DNA of 64,000 nt from Mycolicibacterium bacteremicum (GTDB lineage Bacteria > Actinomycetota > Actinomycetes > Mycobacteriales > Mycobacteriaceae). The number at the start of each line of letters is the position of its first letter. Within the stretch, counting starts at the first letter, position 1. The DNA lies in NCBI RefSeq assembly GCF_002086115.1, contig NZ_MVHJ01000003.1, forward strand, positions 62,001 to 126,000. Reading direction: 5' to 3'. Positions 1 through 10,946 of the stretch are shown piece by piece. Position numbers and translations under genes: made by a program. The notes beneath the pieces are model-generated. The model saw only the letters and a list, made by a program, of their open reading frames with translations. It was not told where the DNA came from and did no database searches.

Positions 1-806
<806 letters not shown>

Positions 807-912
807 TTACAGACGCCCGGTGGGCCACGCTTCGCCGGCGATCCCGCCGAGGACGGGTGCGCTAGCCTGCTCCTGAGTCCGATGCTCGTCCCAGATCATC
901 CGAAAGCACCCG

Positions 913-1524
913 ATGTCCGGTCCCGTGCCGTATCCCGATTCCCCAGCGCCACAAGGCTTTCCGCCGAATCCCGCGACCCCGCCCGGTCAGTTCGCCGGCG
1001 CGTATCCGGGAACACTGCCGCCACCGGTGCCGTACCCGAAGAACAACCGGCGCCGGTGGATCGTCGCCGGGGTGGCCGGCGCGGTGGTGATCGCGGCCGT
1101 CGCGGGCACCGCCATCGCGCTGACCGGCGGCGGTGACGAGCAGCCGCCGATGACGGCGCAGACCGTACAGCCGGCGATCCAGGGGTTCCTCGACGCGCTG
1201 GCCGACGCCGACGTCGAGGGCATCGCCCGGCACACGCTGTGCGGGCTCTATGACGCGGTCGACGACCGCACATCCGATCTGGCGCTGGCCGAACTGAACG
1301 CCGACGGGTTCGCAAAGCAGTACGGCCGGGTGGAGGTGGCCTCGATCGACAAGCTCGTGCCGTGGTCGGCGGATCAGGCTCAGGCGCTGTTCACCATGCG
1401 CGTGACCGAACCAGGCTCCGGGCGCGGCGCGGCCGAGGCCGGCTCGGAGATGCAGGCGGTCGCCCAGCTGCTGCAGACCGACGACGAGATCCTGGTCTGC
1501 TCCTACGTACAACGGACCGGCTGA
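913..1524 (+). CDS. Proline-rich membrane-anchored protein (Rv2203-like)
   Basis: Conserved mycobacterial protein of unknown function, 203 aa. Residues 1-45 are a proline/glycine-rich cytoplasmic tail, followed by NNRRR and one hydrophobic segment at about 49-70 (IVAGVAGAVVIAAVAGTAIA). The remaining ~130 residues would be outside the membrane and resemble small DUF4878/lumazine-type exported domains (LADADVEGIARHTLCGLYDA). It holds two cysteines (in TLCGLY and LVCSYV) that could pair outside the cell. It is convergent with erpA, and the two genes share a hairpin at the junction. No catalytic motif is seen. Confidence 0.8.
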   Translation: MSGPVPYPDSPAPQGFPPNPATPPGQFAGAYPGTLPPPVPYPKNNRRRWIVAGVAGAVVIAAVAGTAIALTGGGDEQPPMTAQTVQPAIQGFLDALADADVEGIARHTLCGLYDAVDDRTSDLALAELNADGFAKQYGRVEVASIDKLVPWSADQAQALFTMRVTEPGSGRGAAEAGSEMQAVAQLLQTDDEILVCSYVQRTG

Positions 1525-1545
1525 GAAGACTCAGCCGGTCCGTTG
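1510..1545. terminator. Perfect hairpin between convergent genes
   Basis: A 16-bp perfect inverted repeat: left arm CAACGGACCGGCTGAG at 1510-1525, loop AAGA, right arm at 1530-1545. The left arm includes the TGA stop of the preceding gene. There is no T-run on either side, as in many mycobacterial terminators. It sits exactly where two convergent transcripts meet, so it could serve both strands. Confidence 0.75.
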
Positions 1546-1555
1546 ACGTGAAAGA

Positions 1556-1912
1556 TCAGTTGAACGAGTCGCCGCAGGCGCAGGAGCCCGTGGCGTTCGG
1601 GTTGTCGATGGTGAAACCCTGCTTCTCGATGGTGTCGACGAAGTCGATGGTGGCGCCCTGGATGTAGGGCGCGCTCATCCGGTCCACGGTCAGCGCCACG
1701 CCACCGAAATCGGTGGTCAGGTCGCCGTCGAGGGTGCGGTCGTCGAAGAACAGGTTGTAGCGCAGACCGGCGCAGCCACCGGGCTGCACAGCGATACGGA
1801 GCGCCAGGTCGTCGCGGCCCTCCTGGTCGAGCAGCGCCTTGGCCTTGCTGGCGGCCGCTTCGGTCAGCACCGCACCATGGGTTTCGGTGGTGGTGTCGTC
1901 CTGAAGAGTCAT
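1556..1912 (-). CDS. erpA: Iron-sulfur cluster insertion protein (HesB/IscA family)
   Basis: A-type Fe-S carrier, 118 aa, orthologue of Rv2204c; delivers Fe-S clusters to apo-enzymes in the cytoplasm. The family cysteines are present: one in GGCAGLRYNLFF and the C-terminal pair in GSCACGDSF. The start at 1912 (MTLQDDTTTE) is chosen because AGGAGA lies 5-10 nt upstream; the open frame continues to 1975 but without a ribosome site. Downstream of the stop is the shared hairpin at 1510-1545. Client enzymes in this window would include lipoyl synthase (LipA). Confidence 0.92.
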   Translation of the reverse strand: MTLQDDTTTETHGAVLTEAAASKAKALLDQEGRDDLALRIAVQPGGCAGLRYNLFFDDRTLDGDLTTDFGGVALTVDRMSAPYIQGATIDFVDTIEKQGFTIDNPNATGSCACGDSFN

Positions 1913-2000
1913 TGCTTCTCCTGAAGAAGTGCTCGTGCAAATCGCGATGTGTTCAACGGTACCTTGTCCGGCCACTATTCCCGAGTCGTCGCGGGCCGGT

Positions 2001-3047
2001 TCACTCCGACAGCCCGGCGGCGACCCGGCGCGCCAACCCGGTCAGCTGGTTGGCGGCGTCGTCCATGGCCAGCTGCACCGAACCGGCGAAATCGGTGACC
2101 GAGTGCGCCGCGTGGATCCCGGCCGCGGTCAGCGCCGCCGGGTCCAGGGTGACCTGCCCGGCCAGCACCAGGACCCGGATGCCGCGGACCCGCGCCCCAC
2201 CGGCCAGTGCGCTGACCACCTTGCCGTGCAGTGACTGGTCGTCGAATCGACCCTCACCGGTGACGATCAGGTCGGCGGCGGCGATGTCGGCGGCCAACCG
2301 GGTGTGTTCGGCGATGACGGCGGCGCCGGATTCCCGACGCCCGCCCAACGCCAGCAGCGCCGCGCCCAGTCCCCCGGCCGCACCGGCCCCGGCCTGTCCG
2401 GCGATGCCGGGCCCGAGCTCGCGGGCCCATGCGGTCAGCCGTTCCTCGAGCAGCGTCACGGTGGCCGGGTCGGCGCCCTTCTGCGGCCCGAACACCGCCG
2501 CGGCACCCATCGGCCCCAGCAGGGGGTGTTCGACGTCGCTGGCGGCGATCAGCTCGATCCCGGTCAGCCGGTGCCGGGCTGCCGACACCCCGCCGAGGGC
2601 CTCGATCAGCCCGCGACCGCCATCGGTGGTGGCACTACCGCCCAGGCCGACCACGATGCGTCGGGCCCCCGCCGCCAGCGCGGCCGCGACGAGTTCACCG
2701 ACGCCACGGGTGTCGGCGGTGACGGCGGTCTGCGGATCCGGGCGCCGCCCCAGCAGGGTCAGGCCACAGGCCTGCGCACATTCGATGTACGCCGTCTCGT
2801 CGTGCTGCACCCACTGCGCATCGACCCAGCCACCCAGCGGGCCGTGCACCGTCGCCGAGCGGACCCCGCCCAGCCGGGTGCCCAGCACCTCGACGAAACC
2901 GGGGCCGCCGTCGGACTGTGGGGCCAGGGTGAGGGTGTCGGCGCCGCGGGCCTGCGACCAGCCCGTGGCGATGGCCTCGGCGGCCTGCACCGCGGTCAGC
3001 GTGTCGCCGAAGCAGTCCGGCGCGATCAACACCGCCAGCCCTGTCAT
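2001..3047 (-). CDS. Glycerate kinase (type 1, GK-I)
   Basis: 348-aa glycerate kinase of the GarK/GlxK family (Rv2205c orthologue), phosphorylating D-glycerate to feed lower glycolysis. Family landmarks: N-terminal [20 protein letters not shown], the SDGGPGF motif, [25 protein letters not shown] and the late [15 protein letters not shown]. The ATG at 3047 is preceded by TACGCT and 6 nt, so it is probably leaderless. The open frame extends far upstream, but that part is antisense to the next gene and has no family similarity. Divergent from the DUF3043 gene. Confidence 0.9.
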   Translation of the reverse strand: MTGLAVLIAPDCFGDTLTAVQAAEAIATGWSQARGADTLTLAPQSDGGPGFVEVLGTRLGGVRSATVHGPLGGWVDAQWVQHDETAYIECAQACGLTLLGRRPDPQTAVTADTRGVGELVAAALAAGARRIVVGLGGSATTDGGRGLIEALGGVSAARHRLTGIELIAASDVEHPLLGPMGAAAVFGPQKGADPATVTLLEERLTAWARELGPGIAGQAGAGAAGGLGAALLALGGRRESGAAVIAEHTRLAADIAAADLIVTGEGRFDDQSLHGKVVSALAGGARVRGIRVLVLAGQVTLDPAALTAAGIHAAHSVTDFAGSVQLAMDDAANQLTGLARRVAAGLSE

Positions 3048-3053
3048 GCCAGC

Positions 3054-3059
3054 AGCGTA
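3054..3059 (-). promoter_or_regulatory. -10 box of glycerate kinase, leaderless
   Basis: TACGCT on the minus strand, then GCTGGC and the ATG at 3047. The 6-nt gap puts the transcript start at or next to the start codon. Confidence 0.5.
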
Positions 3060-3106
3060 GAGCGTGGCTTTCGGAGGTGCATGCCGGGCGACGACGGCTC
3101 GGCAAG

Positions 3107-3112
3107 TAACCT
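3107..3112 (+). promoter_or_regulatory. -10 box of DUF3043 gene, leaderless
   Basis: TAACCT followed by 7 nt and the GTG start at 3120. This decides the start over an in-frame ATG at 3081 whose GGAGG is only 3 nt away. Confidence 0.55.
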
Positions 3113-3119
3113 GGATGAC

Positions 3120-3791
3120 GTGAAACTGCTCGGCCGCCACAAGGACAATCCCGAACCGGAGGACACCGGATCCACGGGAACTCCCGCGACGACGGTCGAG
3201 GACGCCGAGCTCCGCAGGACGGCTCCCAAGGGCAGGCCGACCCCCAAACGCAGCGAGGCGACCCGCAAGCGCGGTCCGGTCGCCCCCGCGCCGATGACGA
3301 CGGCGGAGGCACGCAAGCGCCGTAAGGCCGTCGCCGGCCCGAAGCTGTCCAAGGAAGAACGCAAGGCGCAGAAAGTCACCCGGCGCGCCGACATGGCCGA
3401 CCGCCGCGAGCGGATGATGGCCGGCGAGGACGCCTACCTGCTGCCCCGCGACAAGGGCCCGGTGCGCCGCTACGTCCGCGATCTGGTCGATGCGCGCCGC
3501 AATCTGCTGGGGCTGTTCATGCCGATCGCCCTGGGTCTCATCCTGATCACCCTGTCGGTGCCGACGCCGGCCGTGCAGCAGCCGCTGTCGTTCGCCATGC
3601 CGGTGCTGCTGGTCGTGATGGCCATCGATGGTGTGATCGTCGGCCGTTACGTCAACCGCAAGGTCGACGAGAAGTTCCCGGACAACACCGAAACCGGCTT
3701 CAAACTCGGCTTCTACGCCGCCAGCCGGGCCTCCCAGCTGCGCCGGATGCGCGCCCCGCGGCCGCAGGTCAACCGCGGCGACGACGTCTGA
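3120..3791 (+). CDS. DUF3043 two-helix membrane protein (Rv2206-like)
   Basis: 223-aa conserved actinobacterial membrane protein of unknown role. The first ~125 residues are highly charged and basic ([34 protein letters not shown]) and lie in the cytoplasm. Two hydrophobic segments follow ([19 protein letters not shown] and [18 protein letters not shown]), then a basic C-terminal tail. The GTG start with MKLLGRHK agrees with the M. tuberculosis orthologue and with the -10 box. The stop is 10 nt before cobU, so the two are probably cotranscribed, though no functional link to cobalamin is visible. Confidence 0.85.
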   Translation: MKLLGRHKDNPEPEDTGSTGTPATTVEDAELRRTAPKGRPTPKRSEATRKRGPVAPAPMTTAEARKRRKAVAGPKLSKEERKAQKVTRRADMADRRERMMAGEDAYLLPRDKGPVRRYVRDLVDARRNLLGLFMPIALGLILITLSVPTPAVQQPLSFAMPVLLVVMAIDGVIVGRYVNRKVDEKFPDNTETGFKLGFYAASRASQLRRMRAPRPQVNRGDDV

Positions 3792-3801
3792 GCGCTCCCC
3801 C

Positions 3802-4350
3802 ATGACCCGTGGCCTGACCCGCCCCGGCGTGCGCGCGTTGATCCTCGGCGGGATCCGCTCGGGCAAGTCGCGGCATGCCGAGCACCTGCTGGCCGGGGCG
3901 GATGCCGTGCGCTATCTGGCCACCGGTCCAATCCCCGACGGTGACGACAGCTGGTCGGCCCGCGTCGGCGCGCACCGGGATCGCCGGCCCGCACACTGGT
4001 ACACCGTCGAAACCGCCGATGTGGCAACCGAATTGCGCACCGACCCGGCCGCACCGACGCTCGTCGACGATATCGGCGGCTGGCTGACCGCGGCCATGGA
4101 CCGCCGCGGTGCCTGGACCGGCGGTTCGATCCGCGACGACGTCGACGAGCTGTGCGCCGCGGTCGAGGGCGTGACCGGTCCACTGGCGTTGGTCAGCCCG
4201 GAGGTCGGGTTGACGGTGGTGTCGGCGACCCCGGCCGGCCGGCTGTTCACCGATGAGCTGGGCACCCTGAACCAGCGGCTGGCCGTCGTGTGCGAGCGCG
4301 TCGTGCTGGTCGTCGCCGGTCAACCGCTGGTCGTCAAGGAGTCGGCATGA
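3802..4350 (+). CDS. cobU: Adenosylcobinamide kinase/guanylyltransferase
   Basis: 182-aa CobU/CobP enzyme. It phosphorylates adenosylcobinamide and then attaches GMP, giving AdoCbi-GDP for CobS. The P-loop [19 protein letters not shown] near the N-terminus is the family signature, followed by [20 protein letters not shown] and [16 protein letters not shown]. It overlaps cobT by ATGA (4347-4350). In M. tuberculosis cobU is elsewhere, so joining it to cobT-cobS here makes a more complete cluster. No Shine-Dalgarno is visible; translation may be coupled to the upstream gene. Confidence 0.92.
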   Translation: MTRGLTRPGVRALILGGIRSGKSRHAEHLLAGADAVRYLATGPIPDGDDSWSARVGAHRDRRPAHWYTVETADVATELRTDPAAPTLVDDIGGWLTAAMDRRGAWTGGSIRDDVDELCAAVEGVTGPLALVSPEVGLTVVSATPAGRLFTDELGTLNQRLAVVCERVVLVVAGQPLVVKESA

Positions 4351-5405
4351 CAGCAGATTTTTCGGCCGTCGTCGCCCCGGATGCCGAGGCCGGCCGGGCC
4401 GCCCGGCAGCGTCAGACCACCCTGACCAAACCGCCCGGCTCGCTGGGCCGCCTGGAGGAGTTGTCGGGGTGGGCCGCGGCCTGCCAGGGCGTCTGCCCAC
4501 CCCGGCAGTTCGAACGCGCCCGGGTGGTGGTGTTCGCCGGCGACCACGGCGTGGCCCGCGCCGGGGTGTCGGCATTCCCACCCGAGGTGACCGCGCAGAT
4601 GGTCGCCAACTTCGCCGCCGGCGGTGCGGCCATCAACGTGCTGGCCGACCTGGCCGGTGCCGGGGTGCGGGTCGCCGACATCGCGGTGGACGGTGAACCC
4701 GCCGACGGCGCGGTCAGTGCCCACCGCATCCGCCGGGCCAGCGGCAACATCGCCGTCGAGGACGCCCTGAGCGCCGAGGAGGCCGTCGCCGCGGTCGCCG
4801 CCGGGCGCGCCATCGCCGACGAGGAGGTCGACGCGGGTGCCGATCTGCTGATCGCCGGCGACATGGGCATCGGGAACACCACGCCGGCAACGACATTGAT
4901 CGCCGCGCTGACCCGATCGGAACCGGTTGCGGTGATCGGGCGCGGCACCGGCATCGATGACGACGGGTGGTCGCGCAAGGTCTCGGCGATCCGGGATGCG
5001 CTGTACCGCGCCCGCGCCGTGGTGGCCGATCCGGTGGGTCTGCTGCGGGTGTGCGGCGGCGCCGACCTGGCCGCGATGGCCGGGTTCCTGGCCCAGGCCG
5101 CGGTGCGCCGCACGCCGGTCCTGCTCGACGGGGTGGTGGTCACCGCGGCGGCCCTGGTCGCCGACGAACTGGCGCCCGGGGCCCGGGCGTGGTGGCAGGC
5201 CGGACACCGCTCCACCGAACCCGCGCACACGCTGGCGCTGCAGCGCCTCGAGCTGGAACCGATCGTCGATCTCGGCATGCGCCTCGGCGAGGGCAGCGGG
5301 GCGGCGGTGGCACTGCCGGTGCTGCGCGCCGCGGTGGCCACCCTGGCCTCGATGGCCACCTTCGCCGAAGCGGCCGTGACCGGCGCCCCCGACCCGGACT
5401 CATGA
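4347..5405 (+). CDS. cobT: Nicotinate-nucleotide:DMB phosphoribosyltransferase
   Basis: 352-aa enzyme that makes alpha-ribazole phosphate from 5,6-dimethylbenzimidazole and nicotinate mononucleotide, the lower-ligand activation step of cobalamin synthesis. Seen: [16 protein letters not shown] at the N-terminus, [19 protein letters not shown], the [17 protein letters not shown] phosphate-binding region, and the C-terminal MRLGEGSGA that carries the catalytic glutamate. The start at 4347 overlaps the cobU stop; the stop overlaps the cobS start at 5402. Orthologue of Rv2207. Confidence 0.95.
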   Translation: MTADFSAVVAPDAEAGRAARQRQTTLTKPPGSLGRLEELSGWAAACQGVCPPRQFERARVVVFAGDHGVARAGVSAFPPEVTAQMVANFAAGGAAINVLADLAGAGVRVADIAVDGEPADGAVSAHRIRRASGNIAVEDALSAEEAVAAVAAGRAIADEEVDAGADLLIAGDMGIGNTTPATTLIAALTRSEPVAVIGRGTGIDDDGWSRKVSAIRDALYRARAVVADPVGLLRVCGGADLAAMAGFLAQAAVRRTPVLLDGVVVTAAALVADELAPGARAWWQAGHRSTEPAHTLALQRLELEPIVDLGMRLGEGSGAAVALPVLRAAVATLASMATFAEAAVTGAPDPDS

Positions 5406-6124
5406 TCGGTTCGCTGGCCTCGGCGCTCGCGTTCAGCACGGTGCTGCCGGTCCGGACCTCGCACCACTTCGGGCGCGGTGCCCTGACCGCGCTGCCGGTG
5501 GTGGGGGTCGCGCTCGGCGCGCTGGCCGCCCTGATCGTCTGGGGTGCGACGCGCCTGCTCGACTCGGGCCCGCTGGCCGGCGTGCTGGCGGTGGCGGCAC
5601 TGCTGCTGTGCACCCGCGGCCTGCACATCGACGGCATGTCCGACACCGTGGACGGGCTGGGGTGTTACGGAGCACCCGAGCGGGCGCTGGCGGTGATGCG
5701 CGACGGCACCGCCGGACCGTTCGGGGTGGCCGCCGTCGTCGTGGTGATCCTGGTGCAGGGCTTGACCTTCGGTGCACTGGAACCCGCGGCGATCATCGTC
5801 GCGGTGGTGGCCGGCCGGGTCGCGGTGGTGCTGACCTGCCGGCGGTCGCTGCCCGCGGCACCGGGCAGCACACTGGGTGCGCTGGTGGCCGGATCCCAGC
5901 CGCCGTGGGTCGTCGCGGCGTGGACGGCGGCGCTGGCGGTCGCGGCCGTGTTCGTGACGCCGCGGCCGTGGCAGGGCCCGCTGGTCGTGCTGGTCGCCCT
6001 GGGCCTGTGCGGCTGGTTGGTCGCGCACTGCGTACGTCGCTTCGGCGGGATCACCGGCGACGTGCTGGGGGCGTCGGTGGAGGTCACGACCACGCTGACG
6101 GCGCTCGGGCTGACCGTCGGCTAG
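5402..6124 (+). CDS. cobS: Adenosylcobinamide-GDP ribazoletransferase
   Basis: 240-aa polytopic membrane enzyme that joins alpha-ribazole phosphate to AdoCbi-GDP, the last step of nucleotide-loop assembly. Hydrophobic helices cover most of the protein; the family motif [19 protein letters not shown] and the following DGTAGPFG are intact. ATGA overlap with cobT. Its TAG stop at 6122 is also the first half of a -10 box for selO. Orthologue of Rv2208. Confidence 0.94.
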   Translation: MIGSLASALAFSTVLPVRTSHHFGRGALTALPVVGVALGALAALIVWGATRLLDSGPLAGVLAVAALLLCTRGLHIDGMSDTVDGLGCYGAPERALAVMRDGTAGPFGVAAVVVVILVQGLTFGALEPAAIIVAVVAGRVAVVLTCRRSLPAAPGSTLGALVAGSQPPWVVAAWTAALAVAAVFVTPRPWQGPLVVLVALGLCGWLVAHCVRRFGGITGDVLGASVEVTTTLTALGLTVG

Positions 6125-6127
6125 CGT
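6122..6127 (+). promoter_or_regulatory. -10 box of selO, leaderless
   Basis: TAGCGT begins in the cobS stop codon and is followed by 7 nt and ATG 6135. It would give selO its own leaderless transcript inside the cob cluster. Confidence 0.5.
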
Positions 6128-6134
6128 CGAACAT

Positions 6135-7544
6135 ATGACCGCGTCGACGATCGCGCTGGACAACCGTTTTGCCAGGGAGCTGCCCGAACTGGCCATCAGC
6201 TGGCAGGCGCAGACCCCGCCGCAACCCACCCTGACCGTGCTCAACGAGGCATTGGCGCGCGATCTCGGCCTGGATCCGCAATGGTTGCGCACACCGGACG
6301 GTATCGGCCTGCTGACCGGAACGGTGCTGCCGCCGGGCACCGAACCCGTCGCGCAGGTGTATGCCGGACACCAGTTCGGCGGGCTGCAGCCCCGCCTCGG
6401 CGATGGTCGTGCCCTACTGCTCGGCGAGTTCCCCGACGGTCGAGACCTGCACCTGAAGGGCAGCGGCCGGACGCCCCTATCGCGCGGCGGGGACGGGCTG
6501 GCCGCGCTGGGGCCGATGCTGCGCGAATACATCGTCAGCGAAGCCATGTTCGCCCTGAGGATCCCGACCACCCGGTCGCTGTCGGTGGTCGCCACCGGTG
6601 CGCCGGTACAGCGGGAGACGGTGCTGCCCGGTGCGGTGCTGGCCCGGGTCGCCGCCAGCCATCTGCGGGTGGGCAGCTTCGTCTACGCCGCGAGCACCGG
6701 CGATCTCGGCCTGCTGCGCAGGCTGGCCGATTACGCCATCGCCCGGCACCACCCGCAGTGCGCCGACGCGGACGATCGGTATCTGGCGTTGTTCGACGCG
6801 GTGCTCACGGTGCAGGCCGAACTGGTCGCCAAGTGGATGCTGGTGGGTTTCATCCACGGCGTGATGAACACCGACAACGTGCTGATCTCCGGCGAGACCA
6901 TCGATTACGGGCCGTGCGCGTTCATGGACACCTTCAACCCCGAGACGGTTTTCAGCTCGATCGACAGCTGGGGCCGCTACGCGTACGGGAATCAGCCGGC
7001 GATCACCGGCTGGAACCTGGCCCGCTTCGCCGAGACACTGCTGCCGCTGCTCGCCGAGACCGCCGGCGATACCGATCGGGCCATCGAGACCGCGACGACC
7101 GCGCTCGGCGAGTTCGCCACCCGTTACCAGCGTGCGTGGCGGGCCGGGATGCGCGCCAAACTCGGCCTGGCCGAGAACAATTCCGAGGATGCACTGATCG
7201 ACGAGCTGCCCGCGCTGCTGACCGAGCACCAGCTCGACTACACGTCGTTCTTCCGTGGCCTGGCCCGCGGTGACGTGCCGCTGGGCTTCATGGGCTGGGT
7301 GCAGCGCTGGCGGGCACACCAGCCCGACACCACGGCGATGAACCGGGTGAATCCGGTCTACATCCCGCGCAACCACCTGGTCGAGGAGGCGCTGGCGGCG
7401 GCCACCGCCGGTGATCTGACGCCGGTGCACCGACTGCTGGACGTCCTGCGCGATCCGTTCACCGAACGTCCGGGCCTGGAGCGCTATGCCGGCGCGGGCT
7501 CGCAGGATTTCGCCGCGAGCTACCGCACCTTCTGCGGCACCTGA
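6135..7544 (+). CDS. selO: Protein adenylyltransferase SelO (YdiU family)
   Basis: 469-aa SelO-type pseudokinase-fold enzyme; characterised homologues transfer AMP to hydroxyl side chains of proteins and are linked to redox stress. Landmarks: [39 protein letters not shown], the active-site region [14 protein letters not shown] with [11 protein letters not shown], and [16 protein letters not shown] cysteine lies four residues from the end (TFCGT), close to where some homologues carry selenocysteine or cysteine. It is not in this position in M. tuberculosis. Length fits the family. Confidence 0.92.
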   Translation: MTASTIALDNRFARELPELAISWQAQTPPQPTLTVLNEALARDLGLDPQWLRTPDGIGLLTGTVLPPGTEPVAQVYAGHQFGGLQPRLGDGRALLLGEFPDGRDLHLKGSGRTPLSRGGDGLAALGPMLREYIVSEAMFALRIPTTRSLSVVATGAPVQRETVLPGAVLARVAASHLRVGSFVYAASTGDLGLLRRLADYAIARHHPQCADADDRYLALFDAVLTVQAELVAKWMLVGFIHGVMNTDNVLISGETIDYGPCAFMDTFNPETVFSSIDSWGRYAYGNQPAITGWNLARFAETLLPLLAETAGDTDRAIETATTALGEFATRYQRAWRAGMRAKLGLAENNSEDALIDELPALLTEHQLDYTSFFRGLARGDVPLGFMGWVQRWRAHQPDTTAMNRVNPVYIPRNHLVEEALAAATAGDLTPVHRLLDVLRDPFTERPGLERYAGAGSQDFAASYRTFCGT

Positions 7545-7553
7545 CCGCGGCGC

Positions 7554-8660
7554 TCAGTTCAGCTTGGACATCCAGCCGTGGGTGTCGGCGAAGGTGCCGC
7601 GCTGGATCCCGGTCAGGGTGTCGCGCAGGGCCATGGTGATCTCGCCGGGCTGACCGTCGGCGATGGTGAACTCGCCGTCGCGGTGCTTGACGTGCGACAC
7701 CGGGGTGATGACGGCGGCGGTGCCGCAGGCGAACACCTCGGTGATCTCCCCCGCGGTCGCCTTCTTCTGCCATTCGTCGACATCGATCTTGCGTTCCTCG
7801 ATGGCGAACCCGGCATCGGTTGCCAACTGCAGCAACGAATCCCGGGTGATCCCCGGCAACAGCGAACCGGACAGCTCCGGGGTGACCAGGCGCGCCGAGC
7901 CACCGCTGCCGAACACGAAGAACAGGTTCATCCCGCCCATCTCTTCGACATAGCGCCGTTCCAGGGCGTCCAGCCACACCACCTGATCACAACCGTGCTC
8001 GGCGGCCTGGGCCTGGGCCAGCAGCGATGCCGCGTAGTTACCGCCGAACTTGGCCGCACCGGTGCCGCCGGGCGAGGCACGCACGTACTCGTGCGACAGC
8101 CACACGCTGACCGGCTTGATCCCACCCTTGAAGTACGCGCCGGCCGGCGAACCGATCACCAGGTAGCGGTATTCATCGGCGGGGCGCACCCCGAGTCCGG
8201 GTTCGGTGGCGATGACGAACGGTCGCAGGTACAGCGAGGCCTCACCACCGGCCGCGGGCACCCACTTCTCGTCGACGGCGATCAACTGGCGCAGCGATTC
8301 CAGGAAGACCTCGGTCGGTAACTCCGGGATGGCCAGTCGATTCGCCGAGGCCTGCAGCCGCGCGGCGTTGGCCTCGGGGCGGAACGACACGATGGAACCG
8401 TCGGTCCAGCGATAGGCCTTGAGCCCTTCGAAGATCTCCTGCGCGTAGTGCAGCACGATGGCCGACGGATCCAGCTCGATCGGCCCGTAGGGCAGCACCT
8501 GCGCGTCATGCCATCCCTGGGCACGCGTGTAGCTCAGCGAGACCATGTGGTCGGTGTGATAGCGGCCGAACCCCGGATCGGCCAGGATGCCGTCCCTTAC
8601 CTCGTCGCTTGCCGGTGAGGTGTTGCGGGCAAGCGTGAATTCGAGAGGGCCGTCAGTCAT
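7554..8660 (-). CDS. ilvE: Branched-chain amino acid aminotransferase
   Basis: 368-aa class IV PLP aminotransferase, orthologue of Rv2210c; last step of Leu/Ile/Val synthesis. Family features: [30 protein letters not shown], the PLP lysine in [35 protein letters not shown] and [14 protein letters not shown]. Convergent with selO with only 9 nt between stops. The ATG at 8660 follows TACAAT plus 6 nt, so leaderless. Divergent from nothing; gcvT lies upstream on the same strand. Confidence 0.96.
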   Translation of the reverse strand: MTDGPLEFTLARNTSPASDEVRDGILADPGFGRYHTDHMVSLSYTRAQGWHDAQVLPYGPIELDPSAIVLHYAQEIFEGLKAYRWTDGSIVSFRPEANAARLQASANRLAIPELPTEVFLESLRQLIAVDEKWVPAAGGEASLYLRPFVIATEPGLGVRPADEYRYLVIGSPAGAYFKGGIKPVSVWLSHEYVRASPGGTGAAKFGGNYAASLLAQAQAAEHGCDQVVWLDALERRYVEEMGGMNLFFVFGSGGSARLVTPELSGSLLPGITRDSLLQLATDAGFAIEERKIDVDEWQKKATAGEITEVFACGTAAVITPVSHVKHRDGEFTIADGQPGEITMALRDTLTGIQRGTFADTHGWMSKLN

Positions 8661-8666
8661 GAACCG

Positions 8667-8672
8667 ATTGTA
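8667..8672 (-). promoter_or_regulatory. -10 box of ilvE, leaderless
   Basis: TACAAT on the minus strand, then CGGTTC and ATG 8660. Confidence 0.55.
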
Positions 8673-8712
8673 TAACCCGTTGGCTAGCGGTTTTGGCGCC
8701 CGCCGCGGGGCG

Positions 8713-9810
8713 CTACCGGGTGCGCGCTGTCACGAACGGCGGCTTGATGACCTCGCACTCCAGCGCCCGGCCGCGCACATCGACGGTGACGGTCTGCCCG
8801 TCCTCGATACCCGCCGCGGTGTCGATGAGCGCCAGCGCGATACCGACCTTCAGCGACGGCGAGAACGTCCCCGATGTCGTGGTGCCCACCACCGTCTCGC
8901 CGTCCAGCACGTCGAGATCGGCGCGCAGCACACCGCGCCCCACCGCCTTGAGCCCGCGCAGCGTGCGGATGGGCCCGGCCTGCTTTTCGGCCAGCAGCGC
9001 GTCGCGGCCCCAGAACGCGTCCTTGCGCCAGCCGACGGCCCAGCCGGTGCGGGCCTGCAGCGGTGAGATGTCCAGGGACAGTTCGTGACCGTGCAGCGGG
9101 TACCCCATCTCGGTGCGCAGTGTGTCGCGGGCGCCCAGGCCGGCCGGTTGCCCGCCCGCGGCCCGGACCGCGTCGACCAGGGCGTCGAACACGACGGCGG
9201 CGCGGTCCCATTCGGGGAGCAGCTCGAAACCCTGCTCGCCGGTGTAACCGGTGCGGCACACCCGCACCGGGACGCCGCCGTACTCGGCGTCGGCGTACCC
9301 CATGTAATCCATCGAGGTGGGCAGTCCGAGCCGGCCGACGACCTCGGCCGCCTTGGGTCCCTGCACCGCCAGCACCGCATAGGAGCGGTGCTCGTCGGTG
9401 ATGGTGAGTCCGGCCGGCGCCCGGCGCTGCAGTTCGGCCACCACCGCCGCGGTATTGGCCGCGTTGGGTACCAGGAAGATCTCGTCGTCGGCGACGTAGT
9501 AGGCGATCAGATCATCGATCACGCCACCGGAGTCGTTGCAGCACAACGTGTACTGCGCCTTGCCGGGCCCGATCCGGTTCAGGTCGTTGGTGAAGGCGCT
9601 GTTGACGTAGGCCGCGGCGCCCGGACCCTTGACCAGCGCCTTGCCCAGATGGCTGACGTCGAACAGGCCGACCGTCTCGCGGGTGGCGGTGTGTTCGGCG
9701 ACGGTGCCCGCATAGGACACCGGCATCAGCCAGCCGCCGAACTCGGCGAAGGCGGCGCCCAGCGCGCGGTGTTGTTCTTCCAGCGGTCCGTGCAGCACGT
9801 CATCACTCAC
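8713..9810 (-). CDS. gcvT: Glycine cleavage system aminomethyltransferase (T protein)
   Basis: 365-aa folate-dependent T protein, orthologue of Rv2211c. It takes the aminomethyl group from lipoylated H protein to tetrahydrofolate. Seen: [48 protein letters not shown] and [15 protein letters not shown] (folate-binding region). GTG start at 9810 follows TAGGGT plus 6 nt. It shares a 43-bp divergent intergenic region with the adenylate cyclase gene. Depends on the lipoate made by lipB/lipA 8 kb away. Confidence 0.95.
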   Translation of the reverse strand: MSDDVLHGPLEEQHRALGAAFAEFGGWLMPVSYAGTVAEHTATRETVGLFDVSHLGKALVKGPGAAAYVNSAFTNDLNRIGPGKAQYTLCCNDSGGVIDDLIAYYVADDEIFLVPNAANTAAVVAELQRRAPAGLTITDEHRSYAVLAVQGPKAAEVVGRLGLPTSMDYMGYADAEYGGVPVRVCRTGYTGEQGFELLPEWDRAAVVFDALVDAVRAAGGQPAGLGARDTLRTEMGYPLHGHELSLDISPLQARTGWAVGWRKDAFWGRDALLAEKQAGPIRTLRGLKAVGRGVLRADLDVLDGETVVGTTTSGTFSPSLKVGIALALIDTAAGIEDGQTVTVDVRGRALECEVIKPPFVTARTR

Positions 9811-9816
9811 GAACTC

Positions 9817-9822
9817 ACCCTA
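9817..9822 (-). promoter_or_regulatory. -10 box of gcvT, leaderless
   Basis: TAGGGT on the minus strand, then GAGTTC and GTG 9810. Confidence 0.55.
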
Positions 9823-9853
9823 ATGCGGCACCCGCTGCTGGCACACTTGCCCG

Positions 9854-10936
9854 GTGGTGGATTTCGACGCGCTGGCCGCCGGTGGGATCGCCGACGCGCG
9901 CGACCGGGCGCCGCTGATCGAATATCTCGACGGGCTGGGGTTCACCGCCGAGCAGATGATCGACGCCGAGCGGCGCGGACGGCTGTTCGGGCTGGCCGGC
10001 GACGTCGTGCAGTTGTCCGGTCCCCCGGTGCACAGCCTGCGCAGCGCGGCCGCCGAACTGGGCCTGCCGGTCGCCGAGGTCGGCCGCGCCTGGACGGCCC
10101 TCGGGCTCACGGTGGCCGGTCCCGACGACATCGTGCTCAGCCGGCCGGATGTGGACGGCCTGGCACTGTGGGCCGATATGCGCGCAGCCGTCGGTGACGA
10201 GGCGGCCACCGGCCTGTTGCGGGTCGTCGGTTCGGTGCTGGCCCGACTGTCCGAGGCGGTCGCCTCGATGATCCGGCACGCCAATCCGGGCATCCAGATC
10301 GAGCGGTCCCACGACGAGCTGATCACCGCCCGCACCTACCGTGAGGCCGCGGAGTTCGTGCCCCGCCTGGGTGCGCTGATCGACGCCGTGCACCGACACC
10401 ACCTGCAGAACACCCGCCGCTATCTGGAATTGGTGGCGCACGAGGACTCCTCGACGGTGGTGTGCGGCGTCGGATTCGCCGACCTGTCCGGCTTCACCGC
10501 GCTGACCCAGACCCTGGAAACGCTGGAGCTGGCCGCGCTGCTCAACGAATTCAGCGGTGCCGCAGCCGATGTCATCTATGCCGCAGGCGGCCGGCTGGTG
10601 AAGTTCATCGGCGACGAGGTCATGTGGGTGGCGCCGACCCCGCAGCAGCTGGCCACGGTCGCGGCCGATCTCGTCGGCCATCCCAAGGCCGCCGAGGCCG
10701 GCCTGCCGATCCGGGCCGGTCTGGATTTCGGCACCGTGCTGGCCACCGGCGGCGATTATTTCGGCAGTCCGGTCAACAGGGCGGCCCGGCTGGTGGCCGC
10801 CGCCGCACCCGGACAGATCCTGGTCTCGGCGACGCTGCACGAGCTGCTGCCCGGGGTGCGGGTGAGCGCTCCGGCCGCGCTCACCCTGAAGGGCTTCGCC
10901 GAGCCGGTCACCGCGTACGCGCTGATTCCTGATTAG
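9854..10936 (+). CDS. Class III adenylate cyclase (Rv2212-like)
   Basis: 360-aa cytoplasmic cyclase making cAMP. The N-terminal ~185 residues match the autoinhibitory domain of the Rv2212 family, whose M. tuberculosis member is pH-sensitive. The catalytic domain follows: metal site in [16 protein letters not shown], second metal region in [15 protein letters not shown], and the nucleotide-binding stretch [19 protein letters not shown]. Single cyclase domain, so it would act as a homodimer. GTG 9854 is preceded by CACACT and 6 nt, a weak leaderless box; GTG 9857 is an equally possible start. The stop overlaps the pepB -10 box. Confidence 0.9.
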   Translation: MVDFDALAAGGIADARDRAPLIEYLDGLGFTAEQMIDAERRGRLFGLAGDVVQLSGPPVHSLRSAAAELGLPVAEVGRAWTALGLTVAGPDDIVLSRPDVDGLALWADMRAAVGDEAATGLLRVVGSVLARLSEAVASMIRHANPGIQIERSHDELITARTYREAAEFVPRLGALIDAVHRHHLQNTRRYLELVAHEDSSTVVCGVGFADLSGFTALTQTLETLELAALLNEFSGAAADVIYAAGGRLVKFIGDEVMWVAPTPQQLATVAADLVGHPKAAEAGLPIRAGLDFGTVLATGGDYFGSPVNRAARLVAAAAPGQILVSATLHELLPGVRVSAPAALTLKGFAEPVTAYALIPD

Positions 10937-10939
10937 GGT
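10934..10939 (+). promoter_or_regulatory. -10 box of pepB, leaderless
   Basis: TAGGGT starts with the stop codon of the cyclase gene; 7 nt later comes GTG 10947. Confidence 0.6.
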
Positions 10940-10946
10940 TGACCGG

